A stretch of DNA of 64,000 nt from Dermatemys mawii (GCA_007922305.1 ML677351.1:10259558-10323557), one strand, 5' to 3'. Counted from the stretch's first letter, positions 47,703-60,870 are shown. The notes: generated by a model from the sequence alone, not told the origin. Numbers and translations are program-made.

Positions 47703-48861
47703 TGTGATGGTGTAGCCCATAAGACTTTATGGGGGGTGCCTATAAATATCTGTATGACATTACTGGAATATGGTTTTGCTACATATCTATGAAAAGGTAA
47801 TGATCTGCTGGATCTGTTCATCCTATTTGTATGTATGAGTCTGTTTTGTATTCAAAATTATGAATATTGGCTATGTGCTTGGTTAGTTGTAAATAGACTT
47901 TGGAAAGTAGCTAAGCAGCTCTCTGAGGAAAGACTACTCTCAGTTAATCCCAATCAAGAATCAATCAAGCTAACAATGAACTTTGTAGATGCCTGTTCAC
48001 ACCCGAGCTTTCCCAGGAATGTGGCCTGGCTGGTAATGAATGGAGTCTGGCTCAAACATGTGAGTGGACCATGTGGCTCTGAAACTCCATTTTACAACTG
48101 GACTCTGCATAGGAAAGAGGAGGGGGTCTCCACCCACAAGAGGATGTCTATATAAACTCTGGTGAGATCTCTCCATCTTGTCTTCAGCTGGCTCAAAGAA
48201 CAGCCTCTCCACCCCCACAAGGAGAACTGAAGGAAGCTGGAACAGAGGACAGTGACTGCAGGGCAGGTGTGAGTGATAACAGGACCCAGACTAAAAGGGA
48301 GTTTAGTGTGAAAGAAGAAATTCACTCAACCATTTGGGTGAAGCTTTTTACTGTGTTAGCATTAGATCTGCATGTTCTATTTTATTTTATTTGGTAATTC
48401 ACTTTGTTCTGTTACTACTTGGAACCACTTAAACCCTATTTCCTGTCTTTATTAAAATCACTTTTTACTTATTAATTAACCTGGAGTATGTGTTGGTACC
48501 TGGGGGGGCAAACAGCTGTGCATATCTCTCTATCATTGTTATAGAGGGTGAATCTATGAGTTTGCCCTGTATAAGCTTTATAAAGGGCAAAAGACATTTA
48601 TTCAGGGTTTGAACCCATTGGGAGTTGAGCATCTGAGTGCCAAGGGCAGAAATACTTCATACCTGTTTCCAGGCAAGCCCATAGCTGTTGGGGGACGTGG
48701 TTCAGATCTGGATCTGATGTTGAGCAGGCTAGTGAGTCTGACTCAAACCAGGTAGGGTACTGAGGTCCTTAGCTGTTTGGGCAGGAAAACAGAGGCAGAA
48801 GTAGCCTTGGCACATCAGGTGGCAGCTTCTAAGGGAGTTTCTGTGATCCCAACCCATCACA
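47703..48861 (+). mobile_element. solo LTR (endogenous retrovirus type)
   Basis: Termini TGTGATGG...CCATCACA form an 8-bp perfect inverted repeat. Flanking pentamers ACTGG (47698-47702) and ATTGG (48862-48866) form a 5-bp target duplication with one mismatch. A TATA box TATATAAA is at 48149-48156 and a polyadenylation signal ATTAAA at 48451-48456. This is the correct U3-R-U5 order with R roughly 48180-48475. 1,159 bp, no internal viral region. Confidence 0.8.
48149..48156 (+). promoter_or_regulatory. TATA box of the solo LTR
   Basis: TATATAAA, placed about 300 bp upstream of the LTR's ATTAAA. Transcription would be expected to start near 48180. Whether it is still active is unknown. Confidence 0.6.
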
Positions 48862-48866
48862 ATTGG

Positions 48867-51599
48867 TTCGGTGACTGAAAAGTAGATCCCCTCCAGTGAT
48901 GGGGTGGTTGGGAATGGGTCTCTTTTAGTGCTTGATATCCTCTAGCTATTGGAGGGAGTCAGTTGGGAGAACAGGTCTCCCTCACTGAATATACATGGTT
49001 GGAGGCAGTTGATTTTTCCTCTGTGGTGGTGGAGGGTTATTGACAGGAAAGGAGTGGGACTCTACTTTCCCTCCCACAATTGGCTCTTTCAAGTCAGTTT
49101 TGGGCAATACAGGGAAGCATGGATGAAGAGGGAGGTGGCCGTGCACATCAGCATCTTTGTCTGCTTCCTTTCCCCTTCTTAAATGCTTCTGAAGCAATTG
49201 GGATGGGTAGATGAAGTAACTGGTGCATGTCACAAGGTCTAGCTTCCCCCATGATTCTGCTGCAGAAATTGGTCCCAGCTATTTGTTCCTTTCAACACTA
49301 TTTTCTTACTATTCACTGGTGTATGCTGCTTCATATTCCTTTGCTATTTGTCTTTATAAGGCAAAGGGCTGGAAACTACAGCTGGGGAGGATTTGTTTCT
49401 GTTTAAAGAAATTAAAAATGAAAATTTGTTGTGAAAAATGTGTGGTTTTCACAGGAAAAAAACATACTAAAACCTCAAAAGTCCATTTGTTTGCTTTGAC
49501 AACTAAAACCCTATTTTTTCTTCTTTTTTGGTGCAAAAACATTGTTTTTAACTACACACCATTTTCTGATGGAAAACACTTGGTCAAAAAATATGATGAC
49601 CAGCCCTGCAAGAAACTTAGGCCCTGAACCTGTAAGTATCAGACACAGGTGGAATCTTGCACCCAGGCAAAGACCATTTAAATCATCAGATCCCCAAACA
49701 AAAGCAGGCTCTATCCACATTGATCTCGTGCAAGATCAGGGCTTTTTGCCTTGTTTGTTTTTCTGATGTGTACCAATTTTTTTCTTCCGTGCTCTACTGA
49801 GGTTGGTAAGCTAACAAGGGGTTCACAATACCTCAACAGTACTTAATGTATCAGCATCTTCCATTTTCAGTATAATCTACCACAATCAAGTGAAAATTTT
49901 TGCTCCAACCTGAAAATTCTGGTCACATCCAATATTTTACGCCTGGTGAGACAAATTTCATAAGATATAAGCAGATGGAGACAGTTCCCAGTTCTATTAA
50001 GTCAAATTGAGATAGCAAAAATAAACATTGGTCCCAGGCTTAAGGACCAGGTAAATATGCTGCCTTTTGAAAATCTCTGCCAACTTCTTAAAAACCATGG
50101 ACAAAATAATTATGGATTAAGAAATTACCATATATTTCCTAAAAGAACCTTTGCGAGACCCAAGTTTACTACAAACATGGGATTGTTTAATATTAATCTT
50201 GCACATAAAGATGGTTTCATTTGGAAAGAGTGACTATGCTCCCTTAGGACTCAGTTGAAAAAGTACTCTGATTATTAAAAATCCTAGGTCACCTGAGGTA
50301 TGTTATTTGAAATTCAAGAACTACAACTGATATTTGCACAACCTCTTTAAGTCCGCTCTGGAACAAGCCAAAAGTTAAAGTATGCAGTAAAAATATCATT
50401 ATTATATGATGAAAATCTATAGAGTAAATAACATCCAATTTGACTGTCTTATTTGTGACCAGATATTCGTTCTTGTGATTCTTTCATTTTATTTATTTCT
50501 AACATACATACATCATAGACAATTACAATATACTTATATTACAATGGGCAATAATACCCAAATAACATTTTGTTTTCAGTTTGACCTCCAAATATACGTT
50601 GATATTTGGGACTGCCAGAGAACTGAAAAATTAATTATTCACACAGCTCTAATCTTAACACTGCATTGCAGCACAATGATACCTTCAGGAGTTGAAAGAT
50701 ATTTCTAAACATTTTCAATGTCCTGTAAATTGTGCTTATTTGAAAGTGACCAGTTTCCTTGGGCACTTTTGAAAATCTCCCCTGAGGTTATTCAGTTAAC
50801 TTGGATCTAGGTAACAACCTGGAACTCCTATGCCTGGATCTGCAGATAACACACTGATTACAGAATGCCACCTGAAAGGTATTTTTTTTCAACTTTTACT
50901 CCCTTTTAATAATCTTGGAATGTCAAAACTAATACATAAGTTATTTGTTTATTTATTTTCTGGGAATGGGTTGGAAAAGGAAAAGCGGTTCAGAAGCCAA
51001 TGTGCCAGTTGTCATCCTCTTTAAGAGTGTTCCGCTAAATAAATGTGTCTTTTGTGAGTAACATCTGTTCATGTATTATATTTCAGTATGGTCTGATTTT
51101 GCCCTCTGCTGTCTAAACTTACAGTTATAAAACTACATTGGAATTGCTCTTTGGAGCAGGGACTTTACCTTATTTTGATTTTCTGTGCTTAACTTCAAGC
51201 ATATGAGTTGTCAAGTCAAGTGGATCAATTATGTGCTTAAATTTAAGCACTTACATAAATGTTTTGAGGAATGGGGCCATTATTTGTAGAGCACACAGTA
51301 CAATGAGACCACAATCCTGCCTAATGCCTCTCAACCTTACTTTAACATGAATAAAGAACCCTGTTGTGTGGTTTCATCTTTCAAGGGTCAAAAACCACTA
51401 AGAAACAGCAAGTTTTTTGAAGATCTTGGACAGAATTTTTCCCATTTAAAAATAACAAATATAATATGGTTTATTGGTTTCAAGATAATACCCAATAAAA
51501 CTGATTAAGAGATGGACACAGTGAAGTAGGTTACTATTACACAAATAGAATAATAACATTTAAACCATTTATATGTTAACATGAAGCCTAGCCTACCAG
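48867..51599. other. unassigned stretch
   Basis: AT-rich. The 134-codon frame at 49223-49627 has no family features and is unsupported as a gene. Confidence 0.5.
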
Positions 51600-51860
51600 C
51601 CACAACTAGGCTGGGGTCCTCAAGATAAGGATGGCAGTTGTTTAGAAGGAGTCAGACTAATCACTAGAGCAGGGTTTAATAAGTGAGAGTTGGGGTTAGA
51701 GTCAGGCCTGGCTCGGAGACCAGAGATCAAAGGTAGTATCTAGAGTCAGAGTCAGGGTGGCATTAGAGGCCAGAGATCAAGAGACAACGTGAGGTCTGGA
51801 GTCCCAGCAGGGCAGAAGTCTGTATGGTTGCTCAGACAACTTCCTGGGGCACATCACAGG
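51600..51860. repeat. purine-rich GAGTCAG-type repeat
   Basis: Runs of AGAGTCAG, GGCCAGAGATCAA (twice, about 51720 and 51769) and GGAGTC words. Similar in texture to 7540-7960. Possibly the same interspersed family. Confidence 0.4.
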
Positions 51861-52038
51861 GTTAACTAGTGTGACTGGCCAATCAGAGGGCTGTAGAATA
51901 TTGTCACTCAGAGTCACTTGAGTCGTACTTTTTGTGGCACCTACTCTCCAAAGTGCTCCCTGCCTGTGGCTGTGGCAGGTGTGTCAGCTGCCCATATCTC
52001 TGTAGGCATGGAGTCCAGTCTACTGACTTTTGCAGCAA

Positions 52039-52200
52039 GTGAAATAAGATCTTTTATTGAACCAATTTCTACTGATGAAGCAACAAGCTTTCCAGTTAGC
52101 TCCATGTAGCGCAAAAGCTTGTATCTTCCACCAACAGAAGTTGGTCCAACAGAAGATATTACCTCATCTGCCTACTTTCTCTCGTGTCCTGAGTCCAATA
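52039..52200. repeat. foldback of Penelope-type 3' tails
   Basis: Left arm 52039-52093 (GTGAAATAAGATCTTTTATT...CAAGCTTTCC) is the inverted, diverged complement of the right arm 52114-52166 (AAAAGCTTGTATCTTCC...ATTACCTCAT). The loop is about 20 bp. The right arm continues into TTTCTCTCGTGTCCTGAGTC and AATACGGCTACAA. The right arm resembles the tail at 62006-62060 of the Penelope-like element, so two tails lie head to head. Confidence 0.65.
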
Positions 52201-55200
52201 CGGCTACAATGACGCACAGATGCACAGATTTCTGGCATACAATATATTTAGGCAGTGAGGTTTTTTTCTTGACCAATATTTCACATTTTTTTAAAAGACT
52301 GATTTTTGTCATAAAGAGATACTCTGCCACTGGGAAATAGGGTCATAGATATGCTACATTTTAGCATGATCACTTGTGAACATCAACAAATCAACAGCAA
52401 TAGGGATTAAAAGATTATGAGAGCTGCGTGTTATATTTTAGAAAGAGTACATGATGGAGTCAAGCTGCCATATACCTTTGGGTCAAGGCCCATATCAATG
52501 GTAGAATGATGAAGTTTCAAAAGAAACAGCAGGCCACTTAGGTTAGACTCAGAAGAAAGAAGTCTATTTCCTGTTGGCCTTGTGGTTTGTGAGAAAATAT
52601 TTCAGGGATATATCCTGCTTGAAAGAAGGATGTTTCAAATTATGTGCTTTAGGAAGAATATTTTAACTTCAAACTTGAAGCTGGACTTTTATTTCTGTGA
52701 TTGCAAATCAGGAAATAGTTATAGTCGGTAATAATCAAACTCATACTGTATGAATGAATCAGCTTCATAGTAAGCAGATATTTTTCTTAATTTTGTAGCA
52801 GTTTTTTTCTTCAAATGTTTTATTATGTAGCCTGATTCTTTAATAGTTAATAGCTGTATTGGTTGCCAATCAATACTAATGTAATGAGTTAGGTGATGAT
52901 AGGGTTCTAGTTCCAGAATCAGACACAACAGAATTGAAACTAACAAGTTCAGTATCTTGTGGGGAACTCCAATTTGTATAGCAAAACAATTCACACTGAC
53001 GGTGAAGCAAAGTCTTAGCCACTTTTATTAATACAATCAGTAATGGCATGAAAGCTCCAAACCACATAAACAAACAACAGTAATACGGTATTAAGGATAT
53101 CTTTAATATTATTCCTTGCATATGTTCATACACTCACATAATGACACCCTTTCCAGGAGATCTGGTCATCAGAAACAAAGGACAATGCCTCTACTTGGCA
53201 AGCCAAATTAGGCTGATAGTCTCAGTGCCTGAATGTCGGTGATAGATTATGACAATGAAGAGCTGAAGGGTCAATGGTGGAAAGCTTGCTTACCCTATAC
53301 GATGGCCTGGCCTATTATAGGGTCTGGAATCAGTCATGAATATTTATTCAGATTTATTCAGATGCCCAGCCTCCAATGTTCCTCACCCTAATAATGTTGG
53401 GGTGCATTTATCTTATAGTTTCATATATGAAAGCCTTTGAACTCATTACAAAATACATCAAATATTGCTAAAGCCAGTTTTTGGTTAAACATCTGCCAAT
53501 AATTTTATCCTAAAATATTCAAGCCTAGTATCAGATCAATATTCCTGTGGTATTGTTATATACCGACTCCCTTCAGAAGATAAGCCATTTTACCTGTGCT
53601 AAGGATTGTAGGCCTAAGCTTCACTTATGCTAACCTGTGTAAGCCAATTTCTTACAGGAACAGGCCTGTAGGTTCCTTGTGTAACACTAAGTAAATTGAA
53701 ATGCTTAGGTATCTCTATGGTCAACAATAACCCTGCAAGAAATAGGTATAATAGGAAAGGACGTACTAAGACACTGTTGAGTTCAGAATAATGCTGGGTG
53801 ATAGCTAGCAAAATGTAATTTAGATAGTTTTCTAGTGCAGATGTACACTAAGCTCAAAACAAGACTGATTTACATAGGAAATATGAGTTAGAAATCCATT
53901 TAAGGAACTGTAAATATCAATCAGGCATTGCATAGGTATTCCAAGGTGGAATTAATTTTTTCCTGGTCAGTGTTTCAGAAAAAAAATATGATTTGCCAGT
54001 CATCTTGGTCTGAATTGTACAATCTTTGATTTTTTTTTGTAAGATCAAAACTCATATTCCCCCAGTATTGTGTATGTGAAATTAATATCCTACTTAGATC
54101 ATTCAGAATTTAGAAAGCTGTTCTGGGAATCTGCTCATGCAATGGACACATCTACCCAGGAGCTTTCAGCATATCAGAAGTATAATCATTGAGAGAAGTA
54201 TGATCTGAAAAGGTCAAACAACGATTTAGGACAGAAGATAGCTGATGACAATGTCCACAATGCGTCAGAGAAAAATTTCAATTAAAAATAGAAATGCTAA
54301 CTTGTTTCATCCTTTCATAGCCTGAAAAAACAATGGAGACTTCCACCATACCACTTTGCTGTGCATCTTTTCTCATTATCATCTCTCTTTCACCAGAAAA
54401 CAATATACTGTACATAATGCACACTCCAAATCTATACTTCTTTTTCAAGAAGTCAGCCAGAATATTTGAATTAAGATAGTTGTGGCAGGAAATGATGAAT
54501 TATCACAGGCAAATGGGAGTTTGAGCAAGGAAAGCCTGATGGGATCAATTCTGGGGCTTCCAGGTGTCTAATTCCCTTCTCTCCCCTCTGTAGTGACATT
54601 CTATTTTTAGTAGAAGATTTACATAAGTGGATGCATTGTCATTGACTTCAATGGGCATAGAATCAGTTCCCAAGTGAGAAGGCTTTCAAGGAATATGCAT
54701 ATTACAGCAGTAGGGCAACAGTACTCAATAGATCAGAGCAGAAAGGGCAAACATTTTTAATGAAAAGTTTAAGGGATTCCCTCCTATGGATTTTGACAAA
54801 TAAGGTTAACAATGATGCATGGGGGGAGACTTTTCTATATGCAAATATTAATTGTGTGAAATCTCCATAATAAGAAAATGGAAAATTGATGCATAATTGA
54901 GCATTTTGGTTTACAGATAAGATAGTAAAGAATTGAAAAACTCTTTATCAAGTGAAAAAATGTTTTAGAACAAGGTGGATGATTCATTCCACATTCATAA
55001 ACTCAATTATAGCATGTTGGCATTTGGATTAAGTCTCTCTTTACATTTAACCCATACATTTCATATTAACTTTTTTATATTAAAATTACCTGCTTTCCAT
55101 GAGCCCTATTTTTTAAAAATACCTTTTCTTCCTTTGCAAAACTAAGTGGGTCTGTTATTTCATAGAGCTGCTTTCATACCCTGGGTTTTACTTAAAAAGA

Positions 55201-58200
55201 CAATATAAGTATAAAAGTAAACTCCATAGGGAATAGTGAATATTTGATACTAAAATCAAATGAGGTAAACTGTTGAGAGTAAACATGAAAGACTAGACAC
55301 ATAGAGTTAGCTATTTATCTCTGCCTATACGCATTACTGACATGAGAGAAATCCACTGCAAAACTATTCTAAAAGCACCATTAAAAAGGATAGCAAAGAG
55401 TGATCAATACAATGGATGCCAAATAATACTCTTAGCTTCTATGATGCAAGGAAATATAAAATGTAGCACAACTGGCATGGTTGTGTGACTGTAAATTAAA
55501 ATTTGATAACCGTTATGCTACCTGATTTCAGGGATTTCACATCTCTGAGTGTAGTTCCTGGCCCTTTTAAACTCCTCCTGGCTGTAGGAACTTGGGGTAA
55601 AATCTTGGTTCTATTGAAGATATTGGTAGCTACTAGTCTCCAAGACCTTATCTACTCAGTTCTCAAGAGCTCAGCTTGACTATGAACTCATTACTGAAGT
55701 TTCTTTAGTAGCATACAGTCAAACCTCATGTAAGTTGATTGGGCTCAAGTGTTGATAGTCAGTACAAGGCATACCACACACCCCAAGTTACATGGCAAAC
55801 TTTTTCCTTTATATACATTTACACTATACATTGCATTTACTAGGATTGTATTACACGTTTTGGGATTGGCCTGGTCACTTGGTAGACACCAATCCCTGTA
55901 AAGCACACACTGGCCACACATGATTTACTCTGTACATCAGCTTACTGTTCTGGGCTTATCTTATCTATTGTTATCTTGGCCATTGTAAATGGTTTCCTGG
56001 GTGTTCCCCTTCGTCTTAGCTGGTACAGACATTCTGTTTCCACCCTGCTGATCTATTTACTTCCCTAATTCTGTCTCCCCCAAAATGAGGCCTCACTCAT
56101 TTCCAATTACCTGTGTCATGCCAGGCCTATCCACCATTTCTAATCATTTTATGTGATTTTTATTATTTGTCTTAAATGCAGCTACTGACTACAAAGCTAA
56201 TCTAGTGCTAGGCCATACTGCTCCACTTGTGCTTCCAGATAAATAACTTTGGACAGACAGTGCTAAATACACTGGCTGTATTTCTAGCCAACTGGAAGAA
56301 AAGGAAATATGAGAACTTCCCCTGATGTATGAAGTACGAAAGAAATATGAAAACTTCCAGTGTTGTATGAAACTAGAAGACAAAATTTGGTCTCATTACT
56401 TTTTTGGAAATTATGATCATTTTTCAACCCCCCCCCCCCCAAAAAAAAAATATAGGCCACCTAATGTAAGTGGGAAGGCATTTTTTCCCTATATTTTTGG
56501 TCTTTTTGACTCCATAGGAATTCATGAAATTTTTCTGAGGTCAAAAATGCCAGCATAGGAAAAAGTTCAAATGATTTTAGTTCCCAGGTGCAAATAGGTA
56601 TAGAAAATGTTAATAGGAAAAGACTGGCTGAGCATACTTCTTATAAGAAAGAAAATCCCCAGTACAGCAGTGGGAAGATGGTATTACCTACATCAAGTTA
56701 CACTGTACAGCAAAGGAAGAACTCCAGCCATATATGTATAACATAAACATCTTACATTTCAGTTAGGGATTTGTGAGTGACATTGAAACAAAAATTGCTG
56801 TTTGGCTATCCTTGTCAGTAATGATTTCTTACTGAAAATTTGAATTTTGTATTTTATCTCTATGGATGAATTGAGCTAACTGTATGGACTCCTTGTTGTG
56901 TAGTTTAGTATAAGAATTGGCCGGACGTTAGCCTGGCTATAACTGCATAATCCTGAAGGAAGGTGGAAGAAGGACACTAGATGATAACTCCTTACCTTGA
57001 TGATAAACAAAAGTTGAGTATTTCCCTTGAGCATGATGAATGAGAAGTATTTACTAAAACAACAGAGATTTACTGAATGTTGGATTCCTATCAGTCTAGC
57101 TAACTGAGATGCTTCTTTTTAATGGAGCCATGAACAAATTAGAAAGCAAAATGCAGCATAACTCACTTCTGATACAGCAAATTGCTCTTCATTTAAAGAT
57201 GTTTTTTAAATATGAATAAGATTTTAAAGCCTGTCAAAGATGGCACACAAAGATAAAAATAAAGAAGTGTCAGGACAAAAACGTTCCTTTCTCTATCCTC
57301 TGAATTAATTTGCATGTCAATCAAAAATCCATCAATGCATATGCAATAAGGGGCATGGGTTAAGATACTAAAAGAATAGGAAAAGTAACAAGTAGAACTA
57401 AAGATTGAAAAGAAAGTGACAGTTGTGATGAGTAAGACGTCTTCCCCATATATAGTATTATTCAGCTATAACAATACAGCCAAAGATGGTGACGAAGTGG
57501 TGACAGAACTGCCAATTATAGCTGAGTGAAGTGTAAACAGAGATACAAAGTCTGCCAAGCAGAACTGTATCCAGGTGGCAGGGCTTTTCTGTTGACCCAC
57601 CCATCAGCAAGAGTCAGAACCTTCAGTGCAGCTGTTAAAATTCTGATGGCTTATTGTAGCAGATGAGGCTCATTAACTCTATCCAGGCTATCAGGGGGTG
57701 GGTTTATCTATCAGAGAAAATGGGACTTGAACAGATGAGGTCCTAAAGGGAAACCAGAGAGACAACCAAGCTCAGCCTGAGAGATAAATTGTGCTATTGA
57801 TTTGTGAGTTACCATTAAATCTAAACCCTGGGAAAGACGTAAGTTTGGACTCCAGTTCAAGGAAGTGTGTCAATTATTGAGGACAGGGTAGAGATTCAGC
57901 TTGTTCATAAGGAGCCTGAAAGTTTGGCCTTAAAGCACATTTCTGCTCTGGAAATATGCTCTGTAAAAATACCATTGTGCTATTCACTGTTGGTCTTTCA
58001 AAAACCTGCAGAGCAAATGTGGTTTTTTTACAATACCCCTCCTACTCCTCAATTTCTTCTAATTTCCAGTTCCGTGAACTTCATCAGGGATCTGAACGTA
58101 AAACTGAACTTTCTTTCTTTCTCACATATCACTCATAGCAATAATGGTTCATTGGGCTAATTTACACCCCTCCCTTCCGCCCGTGACACCTGTGCAACTC

Positions 58201-58239
58201 TTTGTATTCATTGGGATTACATGGTGAAACTGATTGTTC
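52201..58239. other. long AT-rich stretch without recognised genes
   Basis: 6 kb. It includes a poly-C/poly-A tract at 56428-56450. A CAGTCAAACCTCATGTAAG segment near 55719 resembles a Tc1/mariner terminus, but no partner terminus with TA flanks was found. No coding region. Confidence 0.5.
56428..56450. repeat. homopolymer pair C13-A10
   Basis: Thirteen C then ten A. A likely sequencing and alignment trouble spot. Confidence 0.95.
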
Positions 58240-58690
58240 TAGAGCATATCTACACAATGATGTTACATTAGTGTAGCTTTTTCTCTCTAAATGAGGAATT
58301 TAACTGTAATAAACAGAATGTGTCCACACCATTTAGTTATGGTACTTCCATTGTTAATCATTTATACACATAACTCTGCATTCGTTTGAATTAATCACTT
58401 AGCATTCTGAGCAAATATTCCATAGTGCACTGTTCTTCCTCTATGCTTTATGATTTTTCATGCTGTACATACACCTTGGGATGCATATTGAAAATCACAG
58501 GAATTTTGGGACTTGGGGGTCAAACTAACAAATTCCCATGATTACTCTTTTGCATTCATTCATTTTGCCAGCACCATTTTCAAGCAAGTGTAGACAGCAC
58601 GGAGAACCCATGACTGAGCACTGTGATCACAACAGTCATTAATACAAACAGAACAATGCATATGTACTTTGAGCATACAGGTGGAAGGAT

Positions 58691-59040
58691 TTGGTTCTGC
58701 ATTTCCACAGGGCTGTTGATGCAGCAGCTATCTGGCTAACAAAGGCAAAAGAGCAAGAAGATGAAATCAAACAGTTACTTCTGCAAAAAAATGTACCTGG
58801 AACACCTTTACTTGATGGAGGGCTGCTTCTGGGTTGGCCAGCTATCATCAACTGGTGGGACATGCTTGTGATGGAGAACTGGATAAGATGACCAATAGTG
58901 GTGGTAGAACTTCAGTGTGTGGAAGGCTACTTTCCACAGAACAGAAATCTGTGCAGAGCTCATCTCAGAACTGCAGAAGCAGAACATATGAGAGATTTCC
59001 TCAGCATAGAAAAGAGTATGATGTGAGAGATCACAAGCCT
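58691..59040 (+). pseudogene. Harbinger transposase relic, N-terminal part
   Basis: Frame fragments in order: an acidic helix (KAKEQEDEIKQLLLQKNVPG), then LGWPAIINWWDMLVMENW, then in a shifted frame NFSVWKATFHRTE and a trace of the MRDFLSIEK segment. These parallel the block before the helix-turn-helix region of the copy at 33588 (WDDSQWLRNF, MRKGTF). At least two frameshifts and several stops. Continues at 59483. Confidence 0.72.
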
Positions 59041-59482
59041 TGAACACAGGCTTATGGATCCCCAGCCCATGACCACCACCTGAGCAACCAGAGATGGGAA
59101 CCAGCAAACTCCTAGCTCGCTGAGGAACCCACTCCTGAACCTCCTCTTTGGAGGAAATATCCAGCACCCCCAATTAGGTGAGGAGCTATGTATAAATCAG
59201 GAAGTAGCCTGAGCATTAAGAATAATCTCTGGCTGACTGCTACTACGGACCCCTTCTGCTTACTTGACTCCTGAGCCCTATATTCCTACCTCATCTTGGT
59301 TCCTGTCTTCCTTATCCCAGACGTCTGTCTATTCCCAGTTCCAGCTTTCCTGCCTTATTTTAGGTCCCCTGCTCCAACGCCTTACCCGCGCCGCTGTCTC
59401 CAGCTCTGACCTTTGGGTTGATACCTGAAGCTGACTCTGGCTCCGTTCACTAAGCCTGACCACCCATGCCCTGGTCATTGAA
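59041..59482. repeat. unidentified insert within the Harbinger transposase relic
   Basis: About 440 bp interrupt the transposase between its MRDFLSIEK-like and IVIWKLTTP-like parts. The insert is pyrimidine-rich from 59220 (TGACTCCTGAGCCC, CTGACTCTGGCTCC) and is the opposite strand in style of the repeats at 7540 and 51600. AAGCCT occurs at 59035 and 59452, near both edges, but is too short to call a target duplication. Confidence 0.55.
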
Positions 59483-59943
59483 TGTGGCCATAGTCATCTG
59501 GAAACTCACCACTCCTTGAGTGCTACCAACCACTTTGGTGTTGGAAGATCACCTGCTTGGGTGGTAGTCATGGAGTCTGGAAGTGTTATAGAGAGGAGGA
59601 TGCTGTGGAAGATCACACAGCTTAGCAATGCACAAGAGATTATGCATGGCTTCACACTGATTGGGCCCCAAACTATATTGGACCTATTAATGGAATCCAC
59701 ATCCCTATTTTATGTCCCCCAGATCAGGCCAAAGACTTTATTAACAGTAAGTGGTATCTCGTCATGTTACGGCAATGCCTGGTTGATCACCATGGTAAAT
59801 TCACCATTACTAATGTGGGGTAGTCTGGAAATATCCATGATACAAGGCTATTTAGACACTTTTCTGGAATGAGAAAGGAAACTTTTGCTCCTCAGAACAC
59901 CATGGACATTAATGAATTTAAGATTCCTCTTCTCGCTCTGCTT
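59483..59943 (+). pseudogene. Harbinger transposase relic, catalytic part
   Basis: It resumes with IVIWKLTTP. After a frameshift it reads SATNHFGVGRS, then PINGIHIPILCPPDQA (the first catalytic aspartate replaced by asparagine), LRQCLVDHHGKF, a TAG in place of a tryptophan codon, and NIHDTRLF, where the second aspartate is present. It ends near DINEFKIPLLALLLQ, before the glutamate region. The C-terminal third is lost, so it is inactive. Confidence 0.8.
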
Positions 59944-59960
59944 CTTCAATAAAAATAAAA

Positions 59961-60669
59961 ACAATTAAACAAGGAACACAGTGCAAACATAAGAAAATGT
60001 ATCAAAGCATGGCATACTAAAAAGGGTTCACAAACTTCTGCATGTGATCACCTCAGAGGAGTTCTTTTCCATCTCCTGTGGGCTTGAATGTAGTGGGTAG
60101 AGCCTGTAATTAAATTGATTAAAGTGATGGTCCTTTTATTGTGTAGTGGACTGTTGGGTTGCAACGTTGCAAACATATCAAAAGGTCCAAAATCATAGCA
60201 GTTTGCCTACATCTTGCCTGCATCGGGTCTCTCTGGGCCTATGCACTCCATTTCAATCACTGGTGAATATTACAGAAAAACCTTCCATCCATAACTCCAT
60301 GGCCCTCTATTGTAATGAATTGAATATTTCATGAAACAGATTGTCCCTAGATTTACTTATTAGTTCTGATGGCCTTTCAGTGTGTGACAACACCTCTCTT
60401 TGTGCAGCGATGGGTGCTGAAGGATTTCACAAAAAACCCCCCACAATTAGTTTTTATCCTATTCTTCCCTAACCTTAACCCTTAACAAGAATGATCAAAT
60501 ATTTATTTCCCCACAATTGCAGACTGTTATTTCCATCTTCTTTCCTTATTCTGTGGTGCTCTTCAAAATGGCAAGATGTTTTCCAAATTTATAGCCCCTC
60601 CCATTAATTATTATTTCTTTCTTTTGGGGGGGACTTTATACATGCCTGACTTTTGAGGGAGCAAGGAGG

Positions 60670-60672
<3 letters not shown>
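59961..60672. other. unassigned stretch
   Basis: It may include the decayed 3' part of the Harbinger, but no inverted terminus was found. No genes. Confidence 0.4.
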
Positions 60673-60703
<31 letters not shown>

Positions 60704-60711
60704 AGCCAGGA
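60673..60711. repeat. (AG)n microsatellite
   Basis: Uninterrupted AG dinucleotide array of about 19 units, just upstream of a SINE-like sequence. Confidence 0.95.
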
Positions 60712-60870
60712 GATTAGGACACTAACCTAGGATTTTGGAGATCACCTGGGTTCAATTCCTGGATGAACCACAGATATTCTATGTGACTTTGTGCAGGGTT
60801 CTGGTGATATTCCCTTCCACTGTTGTGTCAAATGGCTGTCTAAATGCAGTTCTTAGGTATTGTTCACATC
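60700..60870 (+). repeat. MIR-like tRNA-derived SINE
   Basis: It has the tRNA-type head with an A-box-like AGGAGATTAGGACACTAACC and a B-box GGTTCAATTCC at about 60760, followed by a core with TGTGACTTTGTGCAGGG (compare the TGTGACCTTGGGCAAG block of MIR). It is old and truncated. Confidence 0.6.

Larger units (their letters stand above)
58240..59960 (+). mobile_element. second Harbinger transposon, decayed and split
   Basis: The left terminus GAGCATATCTACAC at about 58242 resembles the Harbinger ends. It is followed by ~450 bp of leader and a transposase relic. The right half (Myb-like gene and right terminus) is missing. An unrelated ~440-bp segment interrupts the transposase. It is clearly older than the copy at 33249. 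Confidence 0.72.

Noticed and set aside
49223..49627. 134-codon frame with Cys/Lys-rich stretch
   Set aside because: No homologous motif and no splice or promoter context, so consistent with chance.
52072..52078. CTGATGA resembling a hammerhead core
   Set aside because: It is in the inverted arm of a foldback, so on the opposite strand relative to the tail, and lacks a stem II and GAAA at the right spacing.
55715..56460. Tc1/mariner-like element suggested by CAGTCAAACCTCATGTAAG
   Set aside because: No matching inverted terminus with TA flanks could be identified. The resemblance at 56451 is partial.
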